Of a stretch of 54,123 bases of DNA, positions 8,675-16,048 are shown piece after piece (within the stretch, counting starts at the first letter, position 1; every line of letters starts with the position of its first letter). Source of the stretch: Candidatus Gastranaerophilales bacterium. Its GTDB lineage: Bacteria; Cyanobacteriota; Vampirovibrionia; Gastranaerophilales; Gastranaerophilaceae. The stretch covers positions 1 to 54,123 of the forward strand of contig CALUUH010000011.1 of the NCBI GenBank assembly GCA_944323875.1. The letters run 5' to 3'. Under the pieces are notes generated by a model that was not told where the DNA came from, did no database searches, and saw only the letters and a program-made list of their open reading frames with translations. The translations under genes and the position numbers were made by a program.

Positions 8675-10087
8675 GTGTCAGAAGAACAAGAAATTAAGAA
8701 AAAGATTTTATTGATATATCCGCCGTCCCCTGTACTAAACAGAGAGGACAGATGTCAGCAGCCTACAAAAGAACTGATAGTAATACCGCCGCTGCCGCCT
8801 ACAGATTTAATGTACATGGCCGCAGTAGCGGAAAAAGCAGGACTAGAGGCAAAAATAAGAGATTATTCTCAGGAAGGTTCTCTGGAAGATGACCTGAGAG
8901 ATTTCCAGCCTGATTACATTGTTGCAAATGTTGCAACCCCGACTCTTGAAAACGACTTATCCGTATTTGCAACAGCAAAACGCATTTGTCCGAATATTGT
9001 AACTATCGCCAAAGGCGCAGCTTTCTTAACTATTGCAAATGAAGTGCTTGCAGAACACAAAGACCTCGATATTATCATTATCGGCGAAGTCGAAGAAACA
9101 TTGAGAGAAATTGTTTCCGGCAAGTCAAAACGCTGGATTTCAGGAATATATTACCGCGAAGATTTACTGATAAAATTCACGGGCAAACGCAGATTTATAG
9201 AAAAACTGGACGATTTGCCTTTTCCTGCACGCCATTTAATTAACAATAAAAAATACAGACGTCCGGACAATAACGAAGTTCAAGCCGTAATCAAAGTTTC
9301 ACGCGGCTGTCCTTACCATTGCTTTTTCTGCCTTGCAACACCGGTTTCAGGGTCAAGAGTCAGAAAACGCAGCACTGATAATGTCATGGAAGAAATTAAA
9401 GAATGCGTTGAAAAATACAATATCCGTAACTTTATCTTCTGGTCTGATATCTTTAATATAGACAAAGAATGGGTTATGGATTTATGCAAGAAGATTATTG
9501 ACAGCGGCCTTGAGATTAAGTGGTCAGCAAACACCCGTGCAGACACCGCAGATCAGGAAATGGCAGATGCAATGTATGAAGCCGGCTGCAGCCTTGTAAG
9601 TATCGGTGTGGAAAGCGGATCGCAATATATCTTAGACAAAATAGGAAAAAAAATTACGCTCGATGATGTGAGAAATACCGTCAAAGTATTTAAACAGGCG
9701 CACATAAAAATTTATAATTACTTTGTCATTGGTTTGCCTTGGGATGACGAAGAAACCATTGAAGATACCATTGACTTTGCATGCGAGCTGGACAGCGATT
9801 TTGTAAGCTTTTATACGGCAACGCCGCTGCCGGGGACAAGATTTTACAATTATGCACGTGAAAACGGATTATTAGATAATGAAACATCATTTGAAAACGC
9901 ATACTACTATCCGGCGGTTGATACGCACTGCCTGACAAAAGAGAGAGTTTTTGAATTACATAAACTTGCGATAAGACGTTTCTATCTGAGACCGCGTTAC
10001 ATCTGGAGAATGCTGCTTGGAATACGTTCGTTCACAGAGTTCAGAAACTATTTCAAAGCAGGTATGAATGTTTTACTAAGAAAATAG
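8675..10087 (+). CDS. B12-binding domain radical SAM protein
   Basis: The 470-residue protein has an N-terminal cobalamin-binding Rossmann-like domain (residues 8 to about 150, from ILLIYPPSP to IIIIGEVEETL). A radical SAM domain follows with the iron-sulfur motif CPYHCFFC (C-x3-C-x2-C) at about residue 212. Family members perform methylation or ring-forming reactions on lipids, tetrapyrroles or natural products (for example BchE- or HpnJ-like enzymes). The substrate cannot be read from sequence. The start is GTG at 8675, 4 bp after the stop of the MFS gene; no stronger start is visible. A small membrane protein follows after 9 bp. Confidence 0.88.
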   Translation: MSEEQEIKKKILLIYPPSPVLNREDRCQQPTKELIVIPPLPPTDLMYMAAVAEKAGLEAKIRDYSQEGSLEDDLRDFQPDYIVANVATPTLENDLSVFATAKRICPNIVTIAKGAAFLTIANEVLAEHKDLDIIIIGEVEETLREIVSGKSKRWISGIYYREDLLIKFTGKRRFIEKLDDLPFPARHLINNKKYRRPDNNEVQAVIKVSRGCPYHCFFCLATPVSGSRVRKRSTDNVMEEIKECVEKYNIRNFIFWSDIFNIDKEWVMDLCKKIIDSGLEIKWSANTRADTADQEMADAMYEAGCSLVSIGVESGSQYILDKIGKKITLDDVRNTVKVFKQAHIKIYNYFVIGLPWDDEETIEDTIDFACELDSDFVSFYTATPLPGTRFYNYARENGLLDNETSFENAYYYPAVDTHCLTKERVFELHKLAIRRFYLRPRYIWRMLLGIRSFTEFRNYFKAGMNVLLRK

Positions 10088-10096
10088 GGGGTTGTT

Positions 10097-10282
10097 ATGA
10101 TAAGATTTTTATTACTGGTTATTATTGTTATTGCTGGATTTTGGGCATACAATAACGTTGATATGGCGCAATTCAAAAACAGCGCAATAAATATGTTTTC
10201 CAAAGAAAAGACCATTCAAAAATTCAATCAGGCGGATAAGATGAATAGAGATGCGGTGGAAGATTCACTGAACAGATTTTAA
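10097..10282 (+). CDS. Small single-pass membrane protein
   Basis: The 61-residue protein has one N-terminal membrane helix (residues 3-18, FLLLVIIVIAGFWAY) and a charged soluble tail rich in Lys, Asn and Asp. It has no recognised domain. The ATG follows AGGGGG by 6 nt and lies 9 bp after the radical SAM gene, so it is the last gene of that operon and may anchor or assist its neighbour. Confidence 0.75.
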   Translation: MIRFLLLVIIVIAGFWAYNNVDMAQFKNSAINMFSKEKTIQKFNQADKMNRDAVEDSLNRF

Positions 10283-10328
10283 AAAGTATGGTATAAATAG
10301 TGCAGTGAGCAGTTGGGCACTGTAATTG

Positions 10329-10690
10329 TGACTAAGTGATTAGCGGATTTGCGGACGGATGGCGCGAAGCGCGAGCCGGCAGAGGGCGAAACGGCGACGC
10401 GGAGGCGGCGGCGTTGCAGACCCGTTTAACGCCGGCGAGCAAGACAGCGAAGTGAGCAAATCCGGGTAGCGAGCAGATTGAGCAAGCCGAGCAGAGGCAC
10501 GAGAGTAACGAGAGACGAGCAACAATCAACGGAAACGTTGAGTTTTCGTTGTTGTTGCGAGCGGTGCCGTTTAATGCGAGGCGCAGTTGTGCGCTAGCAC
10601 TACAGGCGAAACTCTGCGAGCGTGAAGAGCGAGTGAGCGAAGAGTTAAAGCGGAAGCGTACTCGTTATTCGCGAACGATGCGACAGGCAA
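10329..10690. repeat. GC-rich anomalous block of degenerate repeats
   Basis: About 360 bp are far richer in G+C than the surroundings and made of recurrent short words such as GCGAG, GAGCGAG, GCGGCG and CGAAG. An inner hairpin TCAACG-gaaa-CGTTGA lies near 10528. Frames stay open by composition only; there is no ribosome-binding site or domain. It is either a foreign or decayed element or a structured repeat. The rest of the 10283-10868 gap holds octamers and a palindromic element. Confidence 0.6.
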
Positions 10691-10725
10691 ATCCAAGACA
10701 GGGCACTAAGTATTATCAAAAATCA

Positions 10726-10753
10726 GTCAATGTGAGAATATTCTCGCATTACC
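10726..10753. repeat. Palindromic element, copy 4 of 6 (inverted)
   Basis: The arms are GTCAATGTGAGAAT and ATTCTCGCATTACC, followed by CTATTTTG, which is the complement of the CAAAATAG flank of copies 1 and 3. This copy is therefore in the opposite orientation. (CCTTAGTG)n follows at 10812-10855. Confidence 0.8.
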
Positions 10754-10868
10754 CTATTTTGTAATAACAGTTCACTGTTTACTGTTCACAGGTCACTACT
10801 TCTGTATCTCCTTAGTGCCTTAGTGCCTTAGCCCCCTAGTGCCTTAGCGCCTTTTTTAAAAAGGAGGG

Positions 10869-10897
10869 TTGCAATTTTACGAGAGATACGGTATAAT
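10869..10897 (+). promoter_or_regulatory. Sigma70-type promoter of the pilin-2 leader
   Basis: TTGCAA (10869-10874), 17 bp, TATAAT (10892-10897). It matches the pilin-1 promoter in spacing and flanks (GAGATAC.GTATAAT...TTGTATGA). The pilin ATG lies about 265 bp downstream. Confidence 0.8.
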
Positions 10898-10903
10898 ACT
10901 TGT

Positions 10904-11026
10904 ATGAGCAATTATTTAGCAAGAATAGTTATGGATATTGAGGATTTAGCGGGGTCTAACCTAAAACTTGACAAGGCCGCAAACCGTTGTACTGCAAGGC
11001 TTTCAGGCAATGGGGGGGGGGCTTAA
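10904..11026 (+). CDS. Small leader ORF upstream of pilin 2, contains G10 tract
   Basis: A 40-codon ORF starts 7 nt after the -10 box, exactly as in the pilin-1 leader. It shares L-D-K, T-A-R-L-S and the terminal G-G-G-A with the ORF at 1004. It stops 3 nt after the G10 tract. The frame reached by nine or twelve G is open to a TGA at 11163-11165 that overlaps the pilin ATG. It may be a regulatory peptide; no family is recognised. Confidence 0.4.
   Translation: MSNYLARIVMDIEDLAGSNLKLDKAANRCTARLSGNGGGA
11012..11021. repeat. Homopolymer G10 tract
   Basis: Ten G sit at the same place in the leader as the tract at 1148-1157 and within the same codon phase of the small ORF. Confidence 0.9.
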
Positions 11027-11161
11027 CTCCGCGTTTTGTAAACTTTTCGCAATATTTTCATTCAACACAAGGAACGCTCCTTGTGCCAAAATGTATAAAT
11101 TCAACAAAGGAGGTCTATTAGATAGAAACATGTTAAAATATAGATTATTAAGGAGATTTTT

Positions 11162-12787
11162 ATGAAAAATAATTTTATTAAAGTTACTACAAAAATGAAA
11201 GGAGAACACAACATGAAAAAGCTCAATGTAAAAACTGTAGAAACAGCATGTCCTCCCCTTGAGACTCTGCCGAACAAAAACAATCCGGTGGATTGTTTTT
11301 GTGAGAGGAAACCGAAATCTTTGATTTCGAGGAGGGGTAGTGAGCGAAGCGAACTCTTGACCCCTCACCAAGGCAGGCCAGCCTGCACCACCACTCAGGA
11401 AACCGCTAAAGGTGGACAAGTCCACTCTTACACTTTGGAAACCGCTAAAGAAGTACAGTCAACGGTAAAAAATACCCTCGCCCCTTGCGGGAGAGGGCAG
11501 AATTTGTTAGCGAACGAATGTGAGCTTAGAAATTCGGGTGAGGGGTCATGCAAAAGCGATAAGACCGACATGACCCCTCACCAAGTTGGGACTAAACTCG
11601 CTAGACGCTCGTTAAGTCCAACTATCCTCTCCCCAAAGGGCGAGGAATTTCATGACAGGGCTCGTCACGAAGCCGCAGAGCCTAAAACCTGTAACCACTT
11701 AATCACACAATCACTTAGTCACTTAATCACTTCCCAGAAAGCCGCTTTTACCTTAGCAGAGGTCTTGATAACCCTCGCCGTTATCGGCGTGGTGGCCGTT
11801 CTGACAATCCCTAACCTAATGCAGAACAACAACCAGAAAGCATGGGATACTGCTGCTGATGTCTTTAACAAAAGATTAGAAGTTGCAGCTAGAGTTATGA
11901 ATACTCAGGAAACCTTAGCAGGTTACTCAAACACCAAAGACTTTGTTAACGAGTTGAAGAAACACATCAAAATAACTAGAATTTGCGATAATGATGAGTT
12001 AACTAAATGTTTCCCTGAAAAAGTATTCTGGGGCGCAGAGCAAGAAGAAATAGATGTAGAAAAGGATATAAAAAACGCTAAAAACATGGGACAGGATAAC
12101 TGGGGGACAGAAGTTATAGGTGCACAGTTTGCAAACGGCATTGACGCACTTATTGCTTATGACCCGAATTGCACCCAAGACCCATATAACAACCAGATTC
12201 AGGCATCTAATTGCATGGCAATACTTTATGATGTGAGCGCAAAAAAGAACCCGAACAGCTATGGCAAAGACTTAAGAGCTAACGGCAACGTTCTTTCTTT
12301 AGGTGGTATTGAATGTGCCTTTGAGGTAAATGGCACATGTTATACAAATCCTGCATTACCAACACCAATGACACTTGCAGAATGTGAACAGGCTGTACAA
12401 GAAGGTACTTTAGGAATAAAAGAATGCCATTATGACAACGATTACTGGGCAGGAGCAGTAAAACACTGCGGCGGAGTCCAGAACATGCCAACACCTGCAC
12501 AACTAGCAGAGATAGCAACTGATTTGTATGGTGATCATGGATTTAGTACAAGCGGCTACGAACACAAAGATGGCTTAACCATGGACAAGACCAAGTCCTA
12601 CGTATCAATTCTTGATGCAGTATACGGCGACTCAGTATCAGGCAGACCAAGCGGCGAATTCGCTATTTGGTCAGGGCAGGTGTCTGGCTTCCACGCATGT
12701 GTACGTGAATTCTACTCTGACGCCACGACCGCGCGCGACACCGACCGCGGCAATAACTACGCCCTGCCGGTTTGTCTTGGTGATTAG
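11162..12787 (+). CDS. Prepilin-like lectin-domain protein with in-frame repeat insertion
   Basis: The frame encodes 541 residues. It opens like pilin 1 (M-K-N-N-F-I-K-V-T-T), with a second ATG at 11213 behind AAAGGAG. The cleavage site A-A/FTLAEVLITLAVIG comes only at residue 195, whereas pilin 1 has it at about residue 29. The intervening residues of about 28-190 are translated intergenic repeat sequence. After the pilin helix, YWAGAVKHC...MPTPAQLAEIATDLYG matches the lectin-like part of pilin 1, and the C-terminus is rich in NNC codons. Either the protein is made with a giant leader, or translation starts inside the insert, or the gene is silent. The frame has no stops. It ends before a repeat cluster. 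Confidence 0.75.
   Translation: MKNNFIKVTTKMKGEHNMKKLNVKTVETACPPLETLPNKNNPVDCFCERKPKSLISRRGSERSELLTPHQGRPACTTTQETAKGGQVHSYTLETAKEVQSTVKNTLAPCGRGQNLLANECELRNSGEGSCKSDKTDMTPHQVGTKLARRSLSPTILSPKGEEFHDRARHEAAEPKTCNHLITQSLSHLITSQKAAFTLAEVLITLAVIGVVAVLTIPNLMQNNNQKAWDTAADVFNKRLEVAARVMNTQETLAGYSNTKDFVNELKKHIKITRICDNDELTKCFPEKVFWGAEQEEIDVEKDIKNAKNMGQDNWGTEVIGAQFANGIDALIAYDPNCTQDPYNNQIQASNCMAILYDVSAKKNPNSYGKDLRANGNVLSLGGIECAFEVNGTCYTNPALPTPMTLAECEQAVQEGTLGIKECHYDNDYWAGAVKHCGGVQNMPTPAQLAEIATDLYGDHGFSTSGYEHKDGLTMDKTKSYVSILDAVYGDSVSGRPSGEFAIWSGQVSGFHACVREFYSDATTARDTDRGNNYALPVCLGD
11250..11733. repeat. Mosaic of intergenic repeats inserted in frame in pilin 2
   Basis: The stretch contains ACCCCTCACC modules, CTCGCCCCTTGCGGGAGAGG, GACAAGTCCACTCTTACAC, two ACCGCTAAAG copies, CGTCACGAAGCCGCAGAGCC (as at about 3214) and the octamer series CACTTAATCAC/CACTTAGTCAC. 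All of these also occur in the intergenic clusters. About 480 bp lack any in-frame stop. In-frame palindromic insertions of this kind are known in Rickettsia (RPE). Confidence 0.75.
12640..12787 (+). other. Candidate variable region at the pilin-2 C-terminus
   Basis: The last 45 or so codons include the run GAC GCC ACG ACC GCG followed by CGC GAC ACC GAC CGC GGC, which is unusually GC-rich and NNC-biased compared with the rest of the gene. The final residues A-L-P-V-C parallel A-I-C-V in pilin 1. The pattern resembles adenine-mutagenised AAC codons of a retroelement target. Unlike pilin 1, no strong hairpin is seen at the stop codon. Confidence 0.3.
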
Positions 12788-13077
12788 CTCAACGGACATT
12801 TTGCACATCTAAAGGTGACCGCTTGGGTGACTAGGTGAGTAGGTGATTTAGTGACTAAGTGGTTACAAGAATAAGGCAACGTGAGAATTTTCTCGTTGCC
12901 TTATTTTGATAATCCTTAGTGCCCTAGTGCCTTAGCAACTTAGTGCCTTTTGATACAACCGTTCACTGTTTACTGTTCACAGTTCACTATCCATGTAACC
13001 CCTTAGTCACTCAATCACTTAGTCACCCAGTCACTCATTAACGAACTTAACGTCTTAGCGGATTTGCGCGCTAAAAC
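12788..13077. repeat. Repeat cluster between pilin 2 and radA
   Basis: No gene is seen. In order there are GTGACTAG-type octamers (12824-12862), a palindromic element (12875-12900), CCTTAGTG-type octamers (12912-12950), TTCACTGT/TTACTGTTCAC repeats (12961-12989) and CTTAGTCA-type octamers (13001-13037). The same order of elements is partly seen at 530-690 and 53.83-53.96 kb. Confidence 0.8.
12875..12900. repeat. Palindromic element, copy 5 of 6
   Basis: The arms are GGCAACGTGAGAA and TTTTCTCGTTGCC, followed by TTATTTT. It can fold as the terminator of pilin 2. Confidence 0.8.
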
Positions 13078-13107
13078 TTGACCGCGCTTATATACTTGTA
13101 CTATAAT
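13078..13107 (+). promoter_or_regulatory. radA promoter giving a leaderless mRNA
   Basis: TTGACC (13078-13083), 18 bp, TATAAT (13102-13107). The radA ATG begins 7 nt after the -10 box, so transcription would start at or next to the start codon. No ribosome-binding site is present. Confidence 0.7.
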
Positions 13108-13113
13108 CGGCTT

Positions 13114-14487
13114 ATGGCTAAAGTTAAATCAAAATGGATATGCACAGAATGCGGGTATGAATCTGCCGGATATCTCGGCAAATGTCCTGAATGCGGCTCC
13201 TGGGGAAGCTTTCAGGAAGAATTTCAGTACGCACAAAAACCAATAGTTAACAATTCGCCTGTTAATGAGTTTGTTAACACTGAAAAACCTGCTTTATTAA
13301 AAGATATTCATATCGGCGATGAAGTCCGCGTAAGCACTAACATCTCTGAATTTGACAGGATTTTGGGCGGCGGGCTCGTTCAGGGCTCTCTTGTGCTTAT
13401 TGCTGGTGATCCGGGGATTGGAAAATCTACCATACTTTTACAGACCAGCGGCGAACTTTGCAAAAGTAATAAAAAAGTGCTTTATGTCTCGGCCGAAGAA
13501 AGCGCAAGCCAGCTTAAATTACGCGCCCAAAGGCTTAAAATTGACTCAGATAATATGTTTGTTTACCCGCAGACAAGCATGGAAAATATTAAAACTGAAA
13601 TTGAAAATATTCTGCCTGATGTTGTGATTATAGACAGTATTCAGGCAATATACTCACAGGGCGTCGCAAGTTCTGCAGGAAGTGTTACACAAATTCGTGA
13701 GTGCTGTAATCTTTTGATGCATATTGCCAAAACAAAAAATATTACTGTCGTTGTAATCGGCCACGTCACAAAAGACGGAAATATCGCAGGCCCAAAAGTG
13801 TTAGAACACATGGTTGATACAGTGATTTATTTTGAAGGCGATAAATACAAGTCTTACAGAATGCTTAGAGCAATGAAAAACCGCTTTGGTAACACTTCTG
13901 AAGTCGGAATTTTTGAAATGCATTCTGATGGATTAAGAGAAGTTAAAAATCCGAACGAATTGTTTTTGAATGAACGCTCACAGGTTGCAGTACCCGGCAG
14001 CGCAATTATAGTCACGAATGAAGGTACGCGCCCGCTGCTTGTTGAAGTTCAGGCACTTGTCGGAACAACCCCGTATCCGACTCCGCGCCGTGTTACAAAC
14101 GGTGTTGATACAAGCCGTTTGCTCCAAATTCTTGCTGTTCTGGAAAAGCGTGTCGGGCTTAATCTATCTAAACAAGACGTATACGTCAATGTTATGGGCG
14201 GAATTGAAGTTGATGAGCCAAGTGCGGATTTAGGTATTGCGCTTGCAGTTGCCACATGTGCCAGAGATGTCGTGGTCGATAGCCAAACAGTTATTATTGG
14301 AGAAATAGGTTTGTCTGGCGAAATTCATCCGGTAAGCAATATAGAAAAACGATTGAATGAAGCGGCGGCATCAGGTTTTAAAAAAGCTATAATTCCGTAT
14401 GCAAACAATACCGACTTTAATAAAATTGAAATTGTCCGCGTAAAAAGGCTTATAGACGCGATTAGTGCATGTGTCGCTCCTGCTTAA
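13114..14487 (+). CDS. radA: DNA repair protein RadA
   Basis: RadA is a RecA-like ATPase that promotes branch migration during recombinational repair. The protein has 457 residues from the ATG at 13114. An N-terminal C4 zinc finger reads CTECGYESAGYLGKCPECG. The ATPase core has Walker A GDPGIGKST, and the RadA-specific motif KNRFG occurs in RAMKNRFGNTSEVGIFEM. A C-terminal Lon-protease-like domain contains MGGIEVDEPSADLGIALAVA. The frame is open further upstream, but that part overlaps the promoter. It is a single plus-strand gene convergent with ispD, 4 bp apart. Confidence 0.96.
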   Translation: MAKVKSKWICTECGYESAGYLGKCPECGSWGSFQEEFQYAQKPIVNNSPVNEFVNTEKPALLKDIHIGDEVRVSTNISEFDRILGGGLVQGSLVLIAGDPGIGKSTILLQTSGELCKSNKKVLYVSAEESASQLKLRAQRLKIDSDNMFVYPQTSMENIKTEIENILPDVVIIDSIQAIYSQGVASSAGSVTQIRECCNLLMHIAKTKNITVVVIGHVTKDGNIAGPKVLEHMVDTVIYFEGDKYKSYRMLRAMKNRFGNTSEVGIFEMHSDGLREVKNPNELFLNERSQVAVPGSAIIVTNEGTRPLLVEVQALVGTTPYPTPRRVTNGVDTSRLLQILAVLEKRVGLNLSKQDVYVNVMGGIEVDEPSADLGIALAVATCARDVVVDSQTVIIGEIGLSGEIHPVSNIEKRLNEAAASGFKKAIIPYANNTDFNKIEIVRVKRLIDAISACVAPA

Positions 14488-14491
14488 AAAA

Positions 14492-15139
14492 CTATTGTAA
14501 ATAAATTCGTGCTATTTCTATATCATTCTGAGTCGTAATCTTTATATTCTTATAGCTTCCGTCAAGAATATAGACTGTTTCTCCAAGCGCCTCCAACATA
14601 CCGGCATCGTCAGTGTAATCCTGTCCGATAAATTTCAAATGTGCATTCATAATCAATCCGTACTCAAACGCTTGAGGCGTCTGAGTATTGTATAACTTTG
14701 ATCTGTCTATTGTACGTATGATTTTTCCGTCCTGAACCTCTTTTATTGTATCAATAGTTTTTGTTGCAACCGTAAGGGCTTTTTTCTCCTGAACAAGTTC
14801 AATTGCACGGTTTACTAAATCAACTGATATCATTGGCCTTGCACCGTCATGAATTAAGACATAATCACATTCCCCTGCACGCAAACCATTAAATACAGAC
14901 TGTTGTCTGGTTTCGCCGCCTTGTATTATTTTCACCTTTTTGAAATCTTTGAAGATTTGTTTTAATTCCTCCATTATGGAGAGATTTGCACAAATTATTA
15001 TCTCGTCAACATTCGACTGTTCAAAAACTTCAACAGTGTATCTGATAACTTCCTTGCCGTTAATTTTTTCGATAAGTTTATTTTTTGTTCCAAATCTGGA
15101 TGAAGTTCCGCCGGCCGGTATTATTGCATTGATTTTCAT
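14492..15139 (-). CDS. ispD: 2-C-methyl-D-erythritol 4-phosphate cytidylyltransferase
   Basis: IspD transfers CMP from CTP to MEP in the non-mevalonate isoprenoid pathway. The 215-residue protein has the nucleotide-binding start IIPAGGTSSRFGTKNKL, the conserved VLIHDGARPMIS and the segment TPQAFEYGLI. Length is normal. Its ATG overlaps the stop of thiL (ATGA-type, 4 bp) and is preceded by AAGGAGG within thiL, so the two genes are translationally coupled. Confidence 0.95.
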   Translation of the reverse strand: MKINAIIPAGGTSSRFGTKNKLIEKINGKEVIRYTVEVFEQSNVDEIIICANLSIMEELKQIFKDFKKVKIIQGGETRQQSVFNGLRAGECDYVLIHDGARPMISVDLVNRAIELVQEKKALTVATKTIDTIKEVQDGKIIRTIDRSKLYNTQTPQAFEYGLIMNAHLKFIGQDYTDDAGMLEALGETVYILDGSYKNIKITTQNDIEIARIYLQ

Positions 15140-16044
15140 TTTTCCTCCTTAAAATGATTAAACAATTTTCTCTCAACATCCTCAGGCATATATAAAACCT
15201 TCTTGTCTTTATAACAAACCTCAACTCCTGCGCCTTGCTTTACTTCGCCGATAACAGTTCCCTGTGTATTTTCTTCCGGAACTGTCGCAACAAGTTGATA
15301 ATCTTCGCCGCCAAAAAATAACAAATCATGCCAGTCTGCAAATTTTTCTAAATCTTTGTCATGAGGTATTTTATCAAAATCCACTGATAAACATACCTTA
15401 CTTTCTTTTGCAATTGTAGAAAGTGCATCCATCAATCCGTCGGATGTATCCATCATTGCATAATTTTCCCGGATGTTTTCAGCAATCATGCGTGAAAAAT
15501 CTTTTTGCGCCTCCGGCATAAGATGCGCGGTTATGAATTTACCTTCTTTTTTACCGGACAAAAGTTCTTTTAATCCGGCTCCGCTTGAACCGTGCATACC
15601 TGACACAATGATTTTTTGCCCGATTTTTGCATTTGCGCGGGAAGAAATATTTCGTCCTTTAGTGCGGCCAACTGCTGTGACAGAAATATAAATTTTATCA
15701 GCACCTGTGATATCTCCGCCGACTATTTCAACTTCTTGCGCTGCTGTTTTTGCTCCTTTATAAAATTCATTGACAAATTCTCCCGTTATATTTTCCGGCA
15801 AAGAAAGCGAAATTGTTAAATATTCCGGTTTTGCTCCGCTTGCACAAACATCACTGATGTTGACCATTACAGATTTATAACCAAGTTGATACGGCGTGGC
15901 GAACTGTCTTGAAAAATGTATATCTTCAACCAGACTGTCCTGCGTAATCACAATTCCCAAATCTTTTAAAAACGCGCAGTCATCTCCTATATATTTTGAA
16001 TTCAATATATTTTTTATGTCTTGTATAAATTCTTTTTCTTTCAT
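15136..16044 (-). CDS. thiL: Thiamine-monophosphate kinase
   Basis: ThiL phosphorylates thiamine phosphate to the active cofactor thiamine diphosphate. The 302-residue protein has YIGDDCAFL near the N-terminus, VEDIHF, YKSVMVNISDVCASGAKPEYLTISLSLP and EIVGGDITGAD, all ligand and metal-binding signatures of the PurM-like fold. MMDTSDGLMDALS and FGGEDYQLVATV follow. It starts 4 bp after the upstream GGDEF gene without a clear ribosome-binding site, so it probably depends on translational coupling. ispD follows with a 4-bp overlap. Confidence 0.95.
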   Translation of the reverse strand: MKEKEFIQDIKNILNSKYIGDDCAFLKDLGIVITQDSLVEDIHFSRQFATPYQLGYKSVMVNISDVCASGAKPEYLTISLSLPENITGEFVNEFYKGAKTAAQEVEIVGGDITGADKIYISVTAVGRTKGRNISSRANAKIGQKIIVSGMHGSSGAGLKELLSGKKEGKFITAHLMPEAQKDFSRMIAENIRENYAMMDTSDGLMDALSTIAKESKVCLSVDFDKIPHDKDLEKFADWHDLLFFGGEDYQLVATVPEENTQGTVIGEVKQGAGVEVCYKDKKVLYMPEDVERKLFNHFKEEK

Positions 16045-16048
16045 GGTC

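Noticed and set aside
10332-10529. Minus-strand ORFs in the GC-rich block
   Set aside because: Open frames here follow from the lack of A+T-rich stops; no start signals or recognisable protein features.
11003-11425. 140-codon minus-strand ORF
   Set aside because: It covers the pilin-2 leader and insert in antisense and has no ribosome-binding site.
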